Source: Companilactobacillus jidongensis
Lineage (GTDB): Bacteria; Bacillota; Bacilli; Lactobacillales; Lactobacillaceae
Length of the DNA: 64,000 bases
NCBI RefSeq assembly: GCF_003946575.1
Contig: NZ_RHOP01000006.1
Coordinates: 107,755-171,754 of the forward strand
Reading direction: 5' to 3'
Made by a program: the position numbers and the translations under genes. Positions 19,399 through 31,006 of this stretch are shown piece after piece. Within the stretch, counting starts at the first letter, position 1; each line of letters starts with the position of its first letter. The notes beneath the pieces are model-generated. The model was not told the DNA's origin. It made no database searches and was given only the letters and a program-made list of their open reading frames with translations.

Positions 19399-19709
19399 TG
19401 TTTCTTACCTAAATCACCGAATAGATCCATTCTGGCTTTTTGATGATCAACAAAGTCGAATAGTTCATCATAAAAATCCTCTGGAACTGCATGTGAAAAT
19501 ACCTTCTCCAAAGTTTTTTTAGACTTTGCTTCCTTAATGGCGTCAGGATCTAGCCCAACATAAGCACCACGTCCGGATTTTTTACCTGTTGGATCAATCG
19601 AAATAGTACCTTCTTTATCTCTTACAATTCTAACTAATTCTCTTTTAGGAAACATTTGATTGGTTAGAACATCTTTTCTCATGGGTATCTTACGCGTTGC
19701 CAAACCCAT
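19395..19709 (-). CDS. ylxR: YlxR/RnpM family RNA-binding protein
   Basis: The 104-residue protein has the YlxR signature: RKIPMRKDVLTNQMFPKRELVRIVR, then DPTGKKSGRGAYV. Family members bind RNA, and the Bacillus protein has been described as an RNase P modulator (RnpM). The start is the ATG at 19709 (MGLATRK), just after AGGGGGTG and inside the intergenic overlap with nusA, whose stop is at 19717. The longer frame to 19802 reads through nusA's tail in another frame and is not credible. Confidence 0.9.
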   Translation of the reverse strand: MGLATRKIPMRKDVLTNQMFPKRELVRIVRDKEGTISIDPTGKKSGRGAYVGLDPDAIKEAKSKKTLEKVFSHAVPEDFYDELFDFVDHQKARMDLFGDLGKKH

Positions 19710-19716
19710 CACCCCC

Positions 19717-20904
19717 TTAATCTTTTGAATCAGTATCAGGATCTGTATTTGTATCAGTGTCAGATTCTGAAGTTGCTTCTGTATCAGATTTGACATCTGC
19801 ATTAGATTCCTCGTCTAATTTCTTGTCAATATCATCTATAGCTACATCTTGGTCGTTTGCATCCACAAATTCAACTTGTGATTCTGGTTTAATGTCGATT
19901 TTGTATCCTGTTAGCTTAGCAGCCAAACGTGCATTTTGACCCTTTTTACCGATTGCTAGTGATAAATGATAGTCGGGAACAATTACAATACATTGTTTCT
20001 TGTCAGTATCATCGAATTGAACAGCAATCACCTCTGCTGGATTCAATGCATTAGCAATGAAGTCAATTGGATCGTCAACATAAGGAACAACATCAATGTT
20101 TTCACCGTTTAACTCATCAACAACAGCTTGAACACGAGAACCTTTAGGACCGACACAAGTACCAACTGGGTCAATATCTGGGTTATCAGATTTAACAGCA
20201 ATCTTAGTTCTGTCTCCAGCCTCACGGGCAATTGAAACAATTTCTACTGTTCCATCATATATTTCTGGAACCTCTTGTTCAAATAATCTTTTTACTAGAC
20301 CTGGATCAGTTCTAGATACGAAGACTTGAGGTCCCTTAGTAGCATTTTCAACTTTTGTAACATACACACGAATTCTATCACGTGAATTGTAAGTTTCACC
20401 TGGCATTTGGTCAGACTTAGCCATAACTGCCTCAATCTTACCAAAGTTAATGTATACAAATCTACTATCACTACGTTCAACAATACCTTGAATGATTTCA
20501 TGCTCGTATTGACTGTATTCACTATAAATGATATCACGTTCTGCTTCACGAACACGTTGCATAATTACTTGTTTAGCAGTTTGCGCAGCAATTCTACCGA
20601 AATCCTTAGGAGTTACCTCTTCACGAACGTGATCACCGAGTTCATAACCTTTGCTCTTCTTCATTGCATCTTCTAATGAAATTTCTAATCGTTCATCAAC
20701 TACTTCTTCAACCACTTCTTTGACTGCATAAACATGTATATTACCCTTTTTTTGGTCAAATTCAACCTCAACGTTTTGAGCTTGATTGTAGTTGCGTTTG
20801 TAAGCTGCAACTAGTGCGGCTTCTAGTGACTCAATAACATATTCTTTTTTGATACCTTTTTCAGTTTCCAACGCATCAAGTGCGTCAACCATTTCTTTAC
20901 TCAT
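19717..20904 (-). CDS. nusA: Transcription elongation/termination factor NusA
   Basis: NusA binds RNA polymerase and modulates pausing, termination and antitermination. The 395 residues comprise an N-terminal polymerase-binding domain (about 1-125), an S1 domain (IIQGIVERSDSRFVYINFGKIEAVMAKSDQMPGE, about 135-200) and two KH domains with DPVGTCVGPKGSRVQAVVDELNGE and LAIGKKGQNARLAAKLTGYKIDI. A Ser/Asp/Thr-rich acidic tail (about 365-395) takes the place of the acidic repeats found in enterobacterial NusA. It lies 33 bases after rimP. Confidence 0.97.
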   Translation of the reverse strand: MSKEMVDALDALETEKGIKKEYVIESLEAALVAAYKRNYNQAQNVEVEFDQKKGNIHVYAVKEVVEEVVDERLEISLEDAMKKSKGYELGDHVREEVTPKDFGRIAAQTAKQVIMQRVREAERDIIYSEYSQYEHEIIQGIVERSDSRFVYINFGKIEAVMAKSDQMPGETYNSRDRIRVYVTKVENATKGPQVFVSRTDPGLVKRLFEQEVPEIYDGTVEIVSIAREAGDRTKIAVKSDNPDIDPVGTCVGPKGSRVQAVVDELNGENIDVVPYVDDPIDFIANALNPAEVIAVQFDDTDKKQCIVIVPDYHLSLAIGKKGQNARLAAKLTGYKIDIKPESQVEFVDANDQDVAIDDIDKKLDEESNADVKSDTEATSESDTDTNTDPDTDSKD

Positions 20905-20937
20905 GCTATTCTCCTTAAATGAGTTCTTAGACGTTCT

Positions 20938-21405
20938 CTAGAATTCAATTGCGAGTCGAATCTTAGCAATCTTATCTCGTTGGATAACGATTGTCTTTTT
21001 AAGATTCTTCACTTTTATTATTAAAGTTATTTGTGAATCAGTTACTTCAGTCATTGTACCTTCGAAAACTTTGTCGCCGTCTTGTTTTTGGTACAGAGAA
21101 ACATTAATATACGCACCTTCATAGTTGGAAAGACTTTCGTCATTTTCCAATGGACGTTCTGCACCAGGTGAAGATACTTCTAAGTAGTAAGCAGGATCGA
21201 TTGGATCTAATTCATCCAATTTTTCACCATACTCTTCACTGATAACAGCACAATCATCAATACTGATTCCACCCTTCTTATCAGCATATACTCGTAAATA
21301 CCAATCCCCACGTTCGTGAACGAATTCTAAATTTACAAGAAAAAATTCATGTTTGTCCAAAATCGGCTGTAAGATGGCTTTTAATTCATCAATTTGTGTA
21401 TTCAA
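20938..21405 (-). CDS. rimP: Ribosome maturation factor RimP
   Basis: RimP assists 30S assembly. The 155-residue product shows EFVHERGDWYLRVYADKKGGISIDDCAVISEE, DPAYYLEVSSPGAERPL and a C-terminal Sm-like barrel. I set the start at TTG 21405, five bases after GGAGGAG; the frame continues to 21447 through a hairpin with no ribosome site, so that extension is rejected. It is the first gene of the nusA-infB operon. Confidence 0.93.
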   Translation of the reverse strand: MNTQIDELKAILQPILDKHEFFLVNLEFVHERGDWYLRVYADKKGGISIDDCAVISEEYGEKLDELDPIDPAYYLEVSSPGAERPLENDESLSNYEGAYINVSLYQKQDGDKVFEGTMTEVTDSQITLIIKVKNLKKTIVIQRDKIAKIRLAIEF

Positions 21406-21432
21406 AAATACTCCTCCAAAGTAATCGGCAAT

Positions 21433-21459
21433 AAAAAGAGTGAGCATTTCTGCTCACTC
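21433..21459 (-). terminator. Terminator hairpin between polC and rimP, within the likely rimP leader
   Basis: GAGTGAGCA and TGCTCACTC form a perfect 9-base-pair stem with a 4-base loop followed by TTTTT on the minus strand. It should end polC transcripts. A good promoter lies upstream of it, so it may also act as an attenuator for rimP-nusA. Confidence 0.85.
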
Positions 21460-21484
21460 ATTAATCTATAATTAACTAATAGGT

Positions 21485-21513
21485 AATTTAACATATATTA
21501 ACAATTAAATCAA
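21485..21513 (-). promoter_or_regulatory. Candidate promoter of the rimP-nusA-infB operon
   Basis: -35 TTGATT (21513-21508), 17-base spacer, -10 TAAATT (21490-21485). The predicted start at about 21478 would place the 21433-21459 hairpin inside the 5' leader. Confidence 0.55.
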
Positions 21514-21529
21514 CCTCTAACGCTTGACA

Positions 21530-24500
21530 TTAAAAGAGAGAGAGCTGATTTTCATCGGGCATCCCGTCTAAAGCATGATTTTGTGTCATATATTCAATGA
21601 TAGTTTTTGATACTTTACCACGTGTCGACAGGTCTTCTTTGGATAAGAATGGTTGTTCTTCACGTGCAGCAACGATCTGCTTAGCAACGTTGTCACCAAG
21701 GCCTGGAATAGCATTGAATGGTGCTAACAATGTTTTGTCATCAACTATCTTAAATTCAAATGCGTCAGATTTTTCAAGATCGACCATTTTGATCTTGAAG
21801 CCTCTTTCCAAACATTCATTGGCAAGCTCTAAAACTGTCAATAAATTTTTTTCTTTAGTCGAGGCATCCATACCTTTATCATTAATTTCTTTCATTGAAT
21901 TCTTAACCGCATCTTTGCCAGTCGTCATGGATACAAGATCAAAGTCATCAGCACGAACTGAAAAGTATGCACTGTAATAATACAATGGATAATGAACCTT
22001 GAAGTAAGCGATTCGCAAAGCCATCAAAATATATGCCGTCGCATGAGCCTTAGGGAACATATACTTGATCTTCAAACACGACTTGATGTACCAATCAGGC
22101 ACATCGGCATCCTTCATATCTTGTTGCCACTCATCTGGAATACCACGTCCTTTACGAACATGCTCCATGATTTGGAAAGCTGTTTGTGATTTCATACCCC
22201 AGTGAATCAAATCCATCATGATATTATCACGACAACCAATAACTTCCTTCAGAGTAACAACACCATCATCGATCAGCTCTTCTGCATTACCCAACCAAAC
22301 ATCAGTCCCATGCGATAGCCCTGAGATCTGTAGCAATTCAGCGAAAGTCGTTGGATGTGTTTTTTCTAACATTCCTCGAACGAACCTTGTTCCAAATTCA
22401 GGAACTCCAAGTGTACCAGTTTTAGAAAAAATCTGTTCCGGAGTGACACCAAGTGAATCTGTACTACGGAATAATTCCATAACTTCGGGATCATCAACTG
22501 GAATTGTCAGTGGATCGATACCTGACAAATCTTGCAAGGTACGAATCATTGTCGGATCATCATGACCCAGAATATCAAGTTTTAAGATATTATCATGAAT
22601 TGAATGGAAATCAAAATGGGTTGTCTTCCATGCTGCATTTTGATCATCCGCTGGATATTGGATCGGCGTAAAATCAAAAATATCCATGTAATCAGGAACA
22701 ACGATAATACCTGCTGGATGTTGACCGGTTGTTCGCTTAACACCTGTCGAACCCATCGCCAAACGTTCTTCTTCAGCATTACGTAATTGTTGACCAGTTA
22801 ATTCTTCATAATTCTTAACATAACCAAACGCCGTTCTATCTGCAATTGTACCGATAGTACCAGCCCGGAACACGTGGTCTTCCCCAAACAAGACTTTTGT
22901 ATAATTATGTGCAACTGGTTGATAGTCACCTGAGAAGTTCAAATCAATATCAGGAACCTTATCACCCTTGAACCCTAAGAAGGTTTCAAAAGGAATATCT
23001 TGACCATCTTTTTTGAGTTCAGTTCCACACTTAGGACATTTCTTATCGGGTAAATCAAATCCAGAACCAACTTCACCTTTAGTAAAGAACTCAGAATACT
23101 TACATTTAGGACAACGATAATGTGGTGCTAGTGGATTAACCTCAGTAATACCAGTCATAGTTGCAACGAAACTTGATCCAACAGAACCACGGGAACCAAC
23201 CAAGTATCCATCTTTATTAGATTTATAAACTAAACGTTGTGAAATCAAATAAATAACTGAGAAACCATTACCAATAATACTTTTAAGCTCTTTGTCCATT
23301 CGCTCTTGAACAATTTCAGGAAGATCCTCACCATATAATTCGTGGGCCTTATTCATTGTCAAACTACGAATTTCTTCTTCGGCACCCTCCATTTTAGGAG
23401 TATAAAGTCTATCTTTAACCGGAGAAATCTCATCGATTAGATCCATTATTTTTTTCGGATTATCAACGATGATCTCTTGCTCTGTGTCATGATCAAGAAA
23501 ATCAAATTCATCGAACATTTCGTTGGTTGTTCTAAATTGCACATCTGGCAATGTTTGACGAGCAAGAATATTGCTCTTAACTGCCTTAATAACTATCTCG
23601 CGATAAATTTTATCATGTGGATCAAGATAGTGTACATCTCCAGTCGCAACAACTGGTTTATTTAATTCTTTACCTAATTTAATAATATTCTTGAGAATTT
23701 CTTCTAATCCAGATTCATCCTTGATCAACTTTGCATCTAGCAAGTGTTGATAAACTGGTTTAGGCATTACTTCAAGATAATCATAATATTGGGCAACTTC
23801 ACGTGTATCTTCATATCCCTTTTGCATCATTGTATTGAAGACTTCGCCATCTTTACATGCAGATCCAACGAGGATACCTTCACGATATTTATTCAATAAA
23901 CGTCTTGGCACACGCGCCGTACGATAATAATATTCTGTCATCCCATATGAAACTATCTTGAACATATTTTTGAGTCCGGCTTGAGTCTGTGCCATTAAAA
24001 TTGCATGACTTGGACGAGCTTGTTTATAGGCTTCTTCTCCACCTACGTGATCATTAAGTTGTGACACATTGGTGATTTGAAATTTATCTTCCATTTCATC
24101 AAACAACTTATACATCAAATAACCAGTTGTTTCCGCATCAGCATTGGCCCTGTGATGGTGTTCCAAAACAATATTATACCGTTTGGCTAGTGAGTCCAAT
24201 TTGTGATTACGATACTCAGAATGCAATGTTCGTGAAATTTCCAGCGTGTCAATAACTGGTACTGACACGCGGTCATGTCCCATTCTTGTTAACGCAGAAT
24301 TAATGAAACCTATATCAAAAGTAACATTATGTCCTGCTAGAATATCATTGCCAACAAAATCAATGAATTTCTGAATGATCACTCCCTCATCTGGAGCATC
24401 TTTCACCATATCATCTGTAATACTAGTCAAACTTGTTGTAAATTCTGACAGAGAATGATGAGGATTGATAAACTCATCAAATGACTCGACCACTTCACCA

Positions 24501-25828
24501 TCTTTCATTTTTGTAGCCGCAAGTTCGATGATACTATCGTAAACGGCCGATAATCCAGTAGTCTCAACGTCAAAAATGACATACTCCGCAGGGTTCAATT
24601 CCTCATCTCTTAAGTTATAAGCAATTGGGTTACCTTCGTCGACCAAATCAACCTCAACACCGTAACCAATTTTTACACCGTACTTTTGACCAGCACTATA
24701 AGCTTCAGGGAAAGCTTGAAGTGCACGGTGATCAGTAATAGCAATTGCCGGTTGCCCCCATTCGCTCGCACGTTTGATCAAATCAGTAGCACTCGGAATG
24801 GCATCCATTTGACTCATATTGGTATGTGCATGTAATTCAATGCGTTTATTATCTTCTTCAGCAGCATCTTTGCGTCCTGCATGTTTGATGACCATTATGT
24901 CATTGGCCATAATCGATAGTTCACGAGAGAAGTTATCTTCTTGAACACTACCACGAGCACGGATCCATGCACCATCATCCAAGTTATCAAAGAAGGCCTC
25001 GTCATCTTCACCATTAGAGAATTTTTTCACACTAAATGAAGAAGTGTAATCTGTCACTTTTAACAGTAATAATGAACGTCCAGATTTTAGTTTCTTAACA
25101 TCTTTGTCAAAAATATGACCTTCAACAACTTTGTTCCGATCCTCTTCAGTAATATCAACCATCTGTGTAACTTCAGCATCATCAGGAATCTTACGACCAA
25201 TTTTGACAACATTACCCGCTGGCTTCTTGGCACGCTTCTGACTTACTTCCTGAGCTTGTGCTTGAAAATGCTTCGTCTCCTCAAGCTTGGCTGCTTCAAG
25301 AGCTTGTGCTTTTTCTTGATCCTTAGCTTCATCTACATCTACACGTATTTTGAATGGAGGGAATCCTAAAGAAGTATATGCATCTTGTATACTAGAAGTT
25401 AATTTGCCATCCATGAAATCAGCAATAAAACCACTTGAAACCGTCAAAAAAACTTGGCCATTCTCCAATTTTGGAGGGTTCTGACTAATCAATTGCGACA
25501 CAACTGGTGATCTCTCTTCACAGTTCTCTAGAACATAGTTCCAATAATCACGAATATTTTTTTCAATCAGCTGAGTGTTTTCCGTATGTATATTAAAATC
25601 AACCGTCGCAATACTGTCAAATCCATCTCTCAATAAACTCACAAATATTTGAAAATCATTGAATGGAATTACATCATCAAAATCAAAGAAAAACGTCCAC
25701 CGACGTGACTTTTTATGCACCTCTAATTTATCTAACTTTGCTGTTTCAAATAACTTATTTGATTCCAATAAATTATCTGCTTTGATCTGTTTAATTAAAA
25801 TTTTAAAAAGTTGACTTTTATCCGACAT
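21530..25828 (-). CDS. polC: DNA polymerase III alpha subunit, PolC type
   Basis: PolC is the main replicative polymerase of low-GC Gram-positives. The 1432 residues contain an N-terminal region, an OB-fold (about 230-320), and a PHP domain ([19 protein letters not shown]). The DEDD 3'-5' exonuclease inserted in the PHP domain begins near 418 ([19 protein letters not shown]). The polymerase core follows, with a Zn site [10 protein letters not shown]...KCPKCGTEL near 905-935 and [17 protein letters not shown] helix-hairpin-helix ([16 protein letters not shown]) lies near the end. Length matches the family. It follows proS and ends at the 21433-21459 hairpin. Confidence 0.98.
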   Translation of the reverse strand: MSDKSQLFKILIKQIKADNLLESNKLFETAKLDKLEVHKKSRRWTFFFDFDDVIPFNDFQIFVSLLRDGFDSIATVDFNIHTENTQLIEKNIRDYWNYVLENCEERSPVVSQLISQNPPKLENGQVFLTVSSGFIADFMDGKLTSSIQDAYTSLGFPPFKIRVDVDEAKDQEKAQALEAAKLEETKHFQAQAQEVSQKRAKKPAGNVVKIGRKIPDDAEVTQMVDITEEDRNKVVEGHIFDKDVKKLKSGRSLLLLKVTDYTSSFSVKKFSNGEDDEAFFDNLDDGAWIRARGSVQEDNFSRELSIMANDIMVIKHAGRKDAAEEDNKRIELHAHTNMSQMDAIPSATDLIKRASEWGQPAIAITDHRALQAFPEAYSAGQKYGVKIGYGVEVDLVDEGNPIAYNLRDEELNPAEYVIFDVETTGLSAVYDSIIELAATKMKDGEVVESFDEFINPHHSLSEFTTSLTSITDDMVKDAPDEGVIIQKFIDFVGNDILAGHNVTFDIGFINSALTRMGHDRVSVPVIDTLEISRTLHSEYRNHKLDSLAKRYNIVLEHHHRANADAETTGYLMYKLFDEMEDKFQITNVSQLNDHVGGEEAYKQARPSHAILMAQTQAGLKNMFKIVSYGMTEYYYRTARVPRRLLNKYREGILVGSACKDGEVFNTMMQKGYEDTREVAQYYDYLEVMPKPVYQHLLDAKLIKDESGLEEILKNIIKLGKELNKPVVATGDVHYLDPHDKIYREIVIKAVKSNILARQTLPDVQFRTTNEMFDEFDFLDHDTEQEIIVDNPKKIMDLIDEISPVKDRLYTPKMEGAEEEIRSLTMNKAHELYGEDLPEIVQERMDKELKSIIGNGFSVIYLISQRLVYKSNKDGYLVGSRGSVGSSFVATMTGITEVNPLAPHYRCPKCKYSEFFTKGEVGSGFDLPDKKCPKCGTELKKDGQDIPFETFLGFKGDKVPDIDLNFSGDYQPVAHNYTKVLFGEDHVFRAGTIGTIADRTAFGYVKNYEELTGQQLRNAEEERLAMGSTGVKRTTGQHPAGIIVVPDYMDIFDFTPIQYPADDQNAAWKTTHFDFHSIHDNILKLDILGHDDPTMIRTLQDLSGIDPLTIPVDDPEVMELFRSTDSLGVTPEQIFSKTGTLGVPEFGTRFVRGMLEKTHPTTFAELLQISGLSHGTDVWLGNAEELIDDGVVTLKEVIGCRDNIMMDLIHWGMKSQTAFQIMEHVRKGRGIPDEWQQDMKDADVPDWYIKSCLKIKYMFPKAHATAYILMALRIAYFKVHYPLYYYSAYFSVRADDFDLVSMTTGKDAVKNSMKEINDKGMDASTKEKNLLTVLELANECLERGFKIKMVDLEKSDAFEFKIVDDKTLLAPFNAIPGLGDNVAKQIVAAREEQPFLSKEDLSTRGKVSKTIIEYMTQNHALDGMPDENQLSLF

Positions 25829-25847
25829 ATTTTACCCTTCAAAAAAT

Positions 25848-25865
25848 AAAAAAAGGCTTAAGCCT
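25848..25865 (-). terminator. Short terminator between proS and polC
   Basis: The palindrome AGGCTTAAGCCT forms a small stem followed by TTTTTTT on the minus strand, three bases past the proS stop. The stem is short, so partial read-through to polC is likely. Confidence 0.6.
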
Positions 25866-25867
25866 CA

Positions 25868-27574
25868 TTACTGATTCTTAAGCAATATTTTTACTGAATT
25901 TACTAATTCATCTTTACTTACTTCAATTGTTTCGCCTGTACTTCTGATCTTCAACTCAACGATATTATCAGCAGCCTTCTTACCGACTGTGATTCTGATT
26001 GGCATACCCATCAAATCTGAATCTGCAAATTTAACACCAGGACGTTCTTTACGATCATCTAATAAGACATCATAGCCTTCATCTTGTAGCAATTGCACGA
26101 TTTCATCACTAAGTTTACCTTGAACATCATCATTATACTTAATTGGAACAACATGAACCTGGTATGGTGCCAAGGCTACTGGCCAAATAATCCCATTCTC
26201 ATCATTATGTTGTTCAATGATAGCTGACAATAGACGTGAGATACCAATTCCGTAGCATCCCATGATCAATGGATTAGATTTACCATTTTCATCTAAGAAA
26301 TTAGCACCCAGAGCTTTAGAGAATTTTGTACCAAGTTTAAAAATGTGACCAATTTCAATACCACGAGTAAATTTAATATTACCGTGACCATCTGGTGACA
26401 TTTCTCCTTCTTTAACAACACGAAAATCTCTGAATGATGGTTCTTCATCTGTAATATCTTCAAAATTAGCATTGATCAAGTGTTTGTTAGCTTGGTTAGG
26501 CCCAACAACAAAGTTTGTCAATCCTTCAAGCGAACTATCATACAATACTTGAACATCATCAGCGATACCCTTAGGACCGATGAATCCTGGCACACTCTTA
26601 AATACATTTTGAACCTCTTCAGGTGTAGCCTCACTTAAGAAGTCAGCACCTAAATAGTTCTTTAATTTGACGTCATTAACTTCATAGTCTCCGCGGATCA
26701 TAACTAAGATAGGCTTTTCATCTGCAATGTATGCGACAGCCTTCATAATTATTGAAGATTCAACTTTTAGTAATGAAGCTAAGGTATCAATTGTGTGTAC
26801 GTCAGGTGTATCAACCAATTCAGCTGTTTTGTGTTCTGCCTCAGAATTGTCAGGCAACTTACTTGCTGCCATTTCAAGATTAGCGGAATAATCACTTTCA
26901 TCTGAATAAGCAATAGTATCTTCACCAATTTCAGCAATAGCTGAAAATTCTTTGGAATCAGTACCACCCATAGCACCTGCATCACCAATAATCGAACGGT
27001 AGTTCAAACCACAAATATCAAAAATATTGCGGTAAGCTTGCTCCATTTGATTGAAGATAACATCCAATTGATCTTTGTTAGCAGTGAATGAATATGCATC
27101 ATACATATTGAACTCTCTACCACGCAAAAGACCATAGCGAGGACGATCTTCATCACGATACTTCATTTGCATTTGATATAGAATTAGAGGAAGTTTTTTA
27201 TAACTATTCAAACTTTCTTTTACAACACTAGTAAAGGTTTCTTCATGAGTTGGTCCGAGAATAAATTCTCTATCGTGACGGTCATTAACCTTAAATAAAG
27301 TTTGACCGTATGTGTCATAACGACCACTCTCTTTCCATAGATCCGCAGGAATGATTGCTGGCATGCGCATTTCAGCAGCGTCCATTTTGTCGTTTTCCTT
27401 ACGAATAATGTCTTCGATTTTACGAATTACTGACCAAGCTAGTGGTAAGTAACTGTAAATACCAGCAGAAACTTGTCTTACATAGCCAGCTCTCAACATC
27501 AACTGATGACTTACTGCCTCAGCGTCTGATGGAGTTTGCTTTAATGTTGGAATATACAGTCTTGATTGTTTCAA
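25868..27574 (-). CDS. proS: Prolyl-tRNA synthetase
   Basis: ProRS charges tRNA-Pro. The 568-residue bacterial-type enzyme has class II motifs (motif 2 [26 protein letters not shown]; motif 3 [19 protein letters not shown]). A YbaK-like editing domain is inserted at about 230-390, and the anticodon-binding domain is at the C-terminus ([10 protein letters not shown]...). The start is TTG at 27574, after AGGGGG, giving the family-typical [15 protein letters not shown]. It follows rseP by 12 bases. No T-box is visible. Confidence 0.97.
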   Translation of the reverse strand: MKQSRLYIPTLKQTPSDAEAVSHQLMLRAGYVRQVSAGIYSYLPLAWSVIRKIEDIIRKENDKMDAAEMRMPAIIPADLWKESGRYDTYGQTLFKVNDRHDREFILGPTHEETFTSVVKESLNSYKKLPLILYQMQMKYRDEDRPRYGLLRGREFNMYDAYSFTANKDQLDVIFNQMEQAYRNIFDICGLNYRSIIGDAGAMGGTDSKEFSAIAEIGEDTIAYSDESDYSANLEMAASKLPDNSEAEHKTAELVDTPDVHTIDTLASLLKVESSIIMKAVAYIADEKPILVMIRGDYEVNDVKLKNYLGADFLSEATPEEVQNVFKSVPGFIGPKGIADDVQVLYDSSLEGLTNFVVGPNQANKHLINANFEDITDEEPSFRDFRVVKEGEMSPDGHGNIKFTRGIEIGHIFKLGTKFSKALGANFLDENGKSNPLIMGCYGIGISRLLSAIIEQHNDENGIIWPVALAPYQVHVVPIKYNDDVQGKLSDEIVQLLQDEGYDVLLDDRKERPGVKFADSDLMGMPIRITVGKKAADNIVELKIRSTGETIEVSKDELVNSVKILLKNQ

Positions 27575-27586
27575 ATTTTTATCCCC

Positions 27587-28855
27587 CTATTTTATGAAAA
27601 AGCGTTGGATATCATTCCAAGTTACAGCAACCATCAATAATACTAATATGCCGACCCCAATAAGTGTAATGACATTCTCGTATTCTTCTGGAAGTGGCTT
27701 GCGTCTAATTGCTTCAATAATATTAAGTAAAATTTTCCCGCCATCTAATGCTGGAATAGGAATCAAATTAACGATACCTAAGTTCATTGATAGCATAGAC
27801 ATGAATAATATTATACTCAACAATCCTTGTGACGAAACTTGTGAAGTCATCGAATAAATACCAACCGGTCCAGATAACTGATTGATACTAAATCCACCAG
27901 TTACCATTTTCCCTAACACTTGTAGAATTTGTACAGTTGTTTGCCAGCTATACGTAAATCCATATTTTATTTTAGCCGAAAAACTATAGTCTCGTTTTGG
28001 CATTATACCAATTTGACCATATTTTTGACCCGATGATTTAATTGTTTTCGGAGTTAATGTAACATTAGAAACTTTATTTCCTGATTGAATCTTAAAAGTA
28101 GTCTTTTTACCTGGATATTTTTGGATAGTCGTCGACAGATCCGTCCAGTCAGTGGTTTTGTGACCATTAACTGCAAGAATTCTATCATTAGCCTTCAATC
28201 CAGCTTGTGCAGCAACACTGCCACTTTGAATTTGACCCAATTGATTACTATTGTCGATCACACCATTCATCATGAATGCAGCAATAATGGCACAAACAAT
28301 CGCCAAAATAAAGTTGTTGAACGGGCCGGCAAAATTTGTAATCATTCGTTTCCATACAGACACCGATTGAAGTTGAACATCACGTGGTGCAATTTGTACT
28401 TCAGTCCCGTCCTCTTCAACGATAGTGGCATCGTGATTTACTGAATATGTTTTAATAGCAGTTTCATCACCATTTTCATATCCTTCAATCGTCAATGCAT
28501 CCACCAGGTCTGCCTTGGAAATTTGAACTGGAACACCATTAGCGTCATAGACCTTACTCGAAGTAATAATCTTTCTAACTTTTTGTTCATCATTCAAAAC
28601 CAAAGAGGCCATAGTACCAGGCTGTATTTCAGAATCGTCCTCTTGTGCTCCGGCCATTCTGACATATCCGCCTAGTGGCAATAGTCTCAATGTGTATGTA
28701 GTACTATTCTTTCGATATGCAAAAAGTTTGGGTCCCATTCCAACAGAAAACTCTCGAACTAAAATTCCAGATTTTTTTGCAGCATAGTAATGTCCAAATT
28801 CATGAACAATTACCAATATTCCAAAAACAATAATAAATGTAATTATCGCGGTCAT
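27587..28855 (-). CDS. rseP: Site-2 intramembrane metalloprotease RseP/RasP
   Basis: This membrane zinc protease cuts transmembrane anti-sigma factors and signal-peptide remnants. The 422 residues show the HEFGH zinc motif at 18-22 in the first helix, then a PDZ-like domain (about 195-285, including SVAAQAGLKANDRILAVNGHKTTDW), and the C-terminal NLIPIPALDGGKI metal-ligand motif with flanking helices. The ATG at 28855 follows GGAGG. It lies in the conserved frr-uppS-cdsA-rseP-proS order. Confidence 0.95.
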   Translation of the reverse strand: MTAIITFIIVFGILVIVHEFGHYYAAKKSGILVREFSVGMGPKLFAYRKNSTTYTLRLLPLGGYVRMAGAQEDDSEIQPGTMASLVLNDEQKVRKIITSSKVYDANGVPVQISKADLVDALTIEGYENGDETAIKTYSVNHDATIVEEDGTEVQIAPRDVQLQSVSVWKRMITNFAGPFNNFILAIVCAIIAAFMMNGVIDNSNQLGQIQSGSVAAQAGLKANDRILAVNGHKTTDWTDLSTTIQKYPGKKTTFKIQSGNKVSNVTLTPKTIKSSGQKYGQIGIMPKRDYSFSAKIKYGFTYSWQTTVQILQVLGKMVTGGFSINQLSGPVGIYSMTSQVSSQGLLSIILFMSMLSMNLGIVNLIPIPALDGGKILLNIIEAIRRKPLPEEYENVITLIGVGILVLLMVAVTWNDIQRFFIK

Positions 28856-28874
28856 TTTTACCTCCACGAATCGC

Positions 28875-29669
28875 CTATACTAGGCCAAAAATGTGTAGCA
28901 AAGGTAAGACAATTAACATACTGTCAAATCTGTCCAAAATCCCACCATGACCAGGTAGAATATTTCCAGAATCTTTTACCTTGTAATATCTCTTATATGC
29001 TGATTCAATCAAATCACCCATTTGTCCAAATACTGATAGAACAAACGCAATCAATAACATTGATGTCATTGAATATTGTTGTGGTACAAAGTACATATAG
29101 ATACCTGAGAGAACTAATGCGGATACAACTCCACCAATAGTACCTTCCCAAGTTTTATTAGGACTGATGGCAGGCCACAACTTGTGCTTACCAATTTTAC
29201 GTCCGAATGTATATGCAAAAATATCAGTTGACCAAACAACTATCAAAGCAAACATCAATAGTCCTAAACCACCATCAGAGTTTCTAACTGAAGCAAGATA
29301 ATGGAATCCAGTACCAATATAAATCATTGATACAACGGAAACACCGACATCCTCAAAGTTAAACTTGTTCTTTGATAACACGGTCATTATCAATAACAAG
29401 ATTGCAAAGACATAAAATACATCTAAGCGTGTAAAGCTGCCTGGTAACCAACCCTTGTAGAAGTTCAATGGTACGGCTACCGCCAGTGTTCCTAAAACTG
29501 TGATCACGAAATCCATTGAAACAATGATTCGTTTTCGCATAATATAAATCTCAAATATACCTACAACTGCCAATGCTGCTGCAGCAATCTCAAGCCAAAT
29601 TCCACCCGCAAGTAAAATTGGTATGAAGATTGCCAAAGCAATAACAGCCGTGATTACACGTTGTCTCAT
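28875..29669 (-). CDS. cdsA: Phosphatidate cytidylyltransferase CdsA
   Basis: CdsA makes CDP-diacylglycerol from phosphatidic acid and CTP at the membrane. The 264-residue protein is highly hydrophobic with about eight helices. Near its C-terminus it carries the family signature GDLIESAYKRYYKVKDSGNI followed by LPGHGGILDRFDS. It sits between uppS and rseP, 14 bases after uppS. Confidence 0.96.
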   Translation of the reverse strand: MRQRVITAVIALAIFIPILLAGGIWLEIAAAALAVVGIFEIYIMRKRIIVSMDFVITVLGTLAVAVPLNFYKGWLPGSFTRLDVFYVFAILLLIMTVLSKNKFNFEDVGVSVVSMIYIGTGFHYLASVRNSDGGLGLLMFALIVVWSTDIFAYTFGRKIGKHKLWPAISPNKTWEGTIGGVVSALVLSGIYMYFVPQQYSMTSMLLIAFVLSVFGQMGDLIESAYKRYYKVKDSGNILPGHGGILDRFDSMLIVLPLLHIFGLV

Positions 29670-29683
29670 AATCTTCCCCCAAA

Positions 29684-30427
29684 TTAAATCGCACCAAATC
29701 GACGATCCCGGTCGTTAAAAATTTTAATATCTTCAACCAAATTATCTTTTGTAAAATCAGGCCAGTAAGTCTTATCAAAGACCATTTCTGAATAGGCCAA
29801 TTGCCACAACAAGAAATTGGAGATTCTCTCTTCCCCACTTGTTCTGATTAACAAATCAGGATCAGCTAAACTTCCCAAAGGACTAGTTAATAGCTGATCC
29901 GCAAATAATTTATCATCAATGTCGTCTGGACTAATTGAACCATTAACTGCTTCTTTTGCCAAATTTTTTGCCGCATTAACTATTTCTGCACGACCACCGT
30001 AATTGAATGCAAAGTTCAACACCATACCGGTATTATCCTTAGTATCATCCATCGCTTTGAAAACAACTTTTTTGGTTTTTTCTGGCAAATGTTCAGTAAA
30101 TCCAGTAACTAAAACTTTAATATTCTCTTTGATTAAGTCTGGCATAAATGTTCCAAAGAAATCTACTGGAAGACGCATTAAAAAGCTCACTTCTTTGCTG
30201 GGTCTACTCCAGTTTTCCGTAGAAAAGGCGTAAAGGCTCAACACCTTAACGCCCATGTGACTAGCTGCAGTGGCAATGCGTTTGACATTATTCATGCCTT
30301 CTTTATGACCTGCAATACGAGGTTGACCGCTACGTTTAGCCCATCTACCATTACCATCCATAATGATAGCTATATGCTCTGGAACTCTTAATTCAGAACT
30401 TAATTCACTATTATTAATTTCTGTCAT
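29684..30427 (-). CDS. uppS: Undecaprenyl diphosphate synthase (cis-prenyltransferase)
   Basis: UppS extends farnesyl diphosphate to the C55 carrier used for peptidoglycan and wall polymers. The product shows IAIIMDGNGRWAKRSG with the catalytic Asp, then PRIAGHKEGMNNVK, LYAFSTENWSRP and the C-terminal LLIRTSGEERISNFLLWQLAYSE. I place the start at ATG 30427 (247 aa), nine bases after GGAG; the frame extends two codons to a TTG. It follows frr by 18 bases. Confidence 0.97.
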   Translation of the reverse strand: MTEINNSELSSELRVPEHIAIIMDGNGRWAKRSGQPRIAGHKEGMNNVKRIATAASHMGVKVLSLYAFSTENWSRPSKEVSFLMRLPVDFFGTFMPDLIKENIKVLVTGFTEHLPEKTKKVVFKAMDDTKDNTGMVLNFAFNYGGRAEIVNAAKNLAKEAVNGSISPDDIDDKLFADQLLTSPLGSLADPDLLIRTSGEERISNFLLWQLAYSEMVFDKTYWPDFTKDNLVEDIKIFNDRDRRFGAI

Positions 30428-30445
30428 AAACAATCACTCCAAAGG

Positions 30446-31006
30446 TTACCCTTCAGTGATTTCCTTTTCTTTATCTGCAGCAATTTGATTAATATCTGTT
30501 ACTGCTTTATCTGTAACTTTTTGAATTTGTTTTTCTAAATCATGCAAATCATCTTCGGTGATTTCACTCTTTTTTTCTTGTTTCTTAATATCATCCATAG
30601 CATCACGTCTAACATTACGAACAGCAATACGAGTTTCTTCAGCTTCTTTACCAACTTGTTTGGCAATCTCTTTACGGCGTTCACCAGTAAGTTGTGGAAT
30701 AACTAATCTAATTACATCACCATCATTAGCAGGGTTCAAACCAAGATCAGAAGAATTGATCGAATGCTCAATGGCATCCAATGATGTCTTGTCATAAGGT
30801 GAGATCAACAACACACGTGCTTCTGGAGTATTGATTGAAGCAACTTGATTCAATGGAACTTCTGTACCATAGTATTCTACTTTGATGTTATTAAGAATTG
30901 AGGCATTAGCTTTTCCGGCACGGATATTAGCTAATTCTTTTCTTAATACTTCGATAGATTTAGACATGTTTTCTTGAGCTTTTGAAATTGCATTATTTTC
31001 AGTCAT
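30446..31006 (-). CDS. frr: Ribosome recycling factor
   Basis: RRF with EF-G splits post-termination ribosomes. The 186 residues include the helical domain I starts ([32 protein letters not shown]), the beta domain II ([30 protein letters not shown]) and [24 protein letters not shown]. The ATG at 31006 follows AGGGTGG and overlaps the pyrH end by 8 bases, so coupling is likely. Confidence 0.97.
   Translation of the reverse strand: MTENNAISKAQENMSKSIEVLRKELANIRAGKANASILNNIKVEYYGTEVPLNQVASINTPEARVLLISPYDKTSLDAIEHSINSSDLGLNPANDGDVIRLVIPQLTGERRKEIAKQVGKEAEETRIAVRNVRRDAMDDIKKQEKKSEITEDDLHDLEKQIQKVTDKAVTDINQIAADKEKEITEG

Noticed and set aside
19709..19802. Longer YlxR frame
   Set aside because: The added residues read the NusA acidic tail in another frame and look unlike any YlxR.
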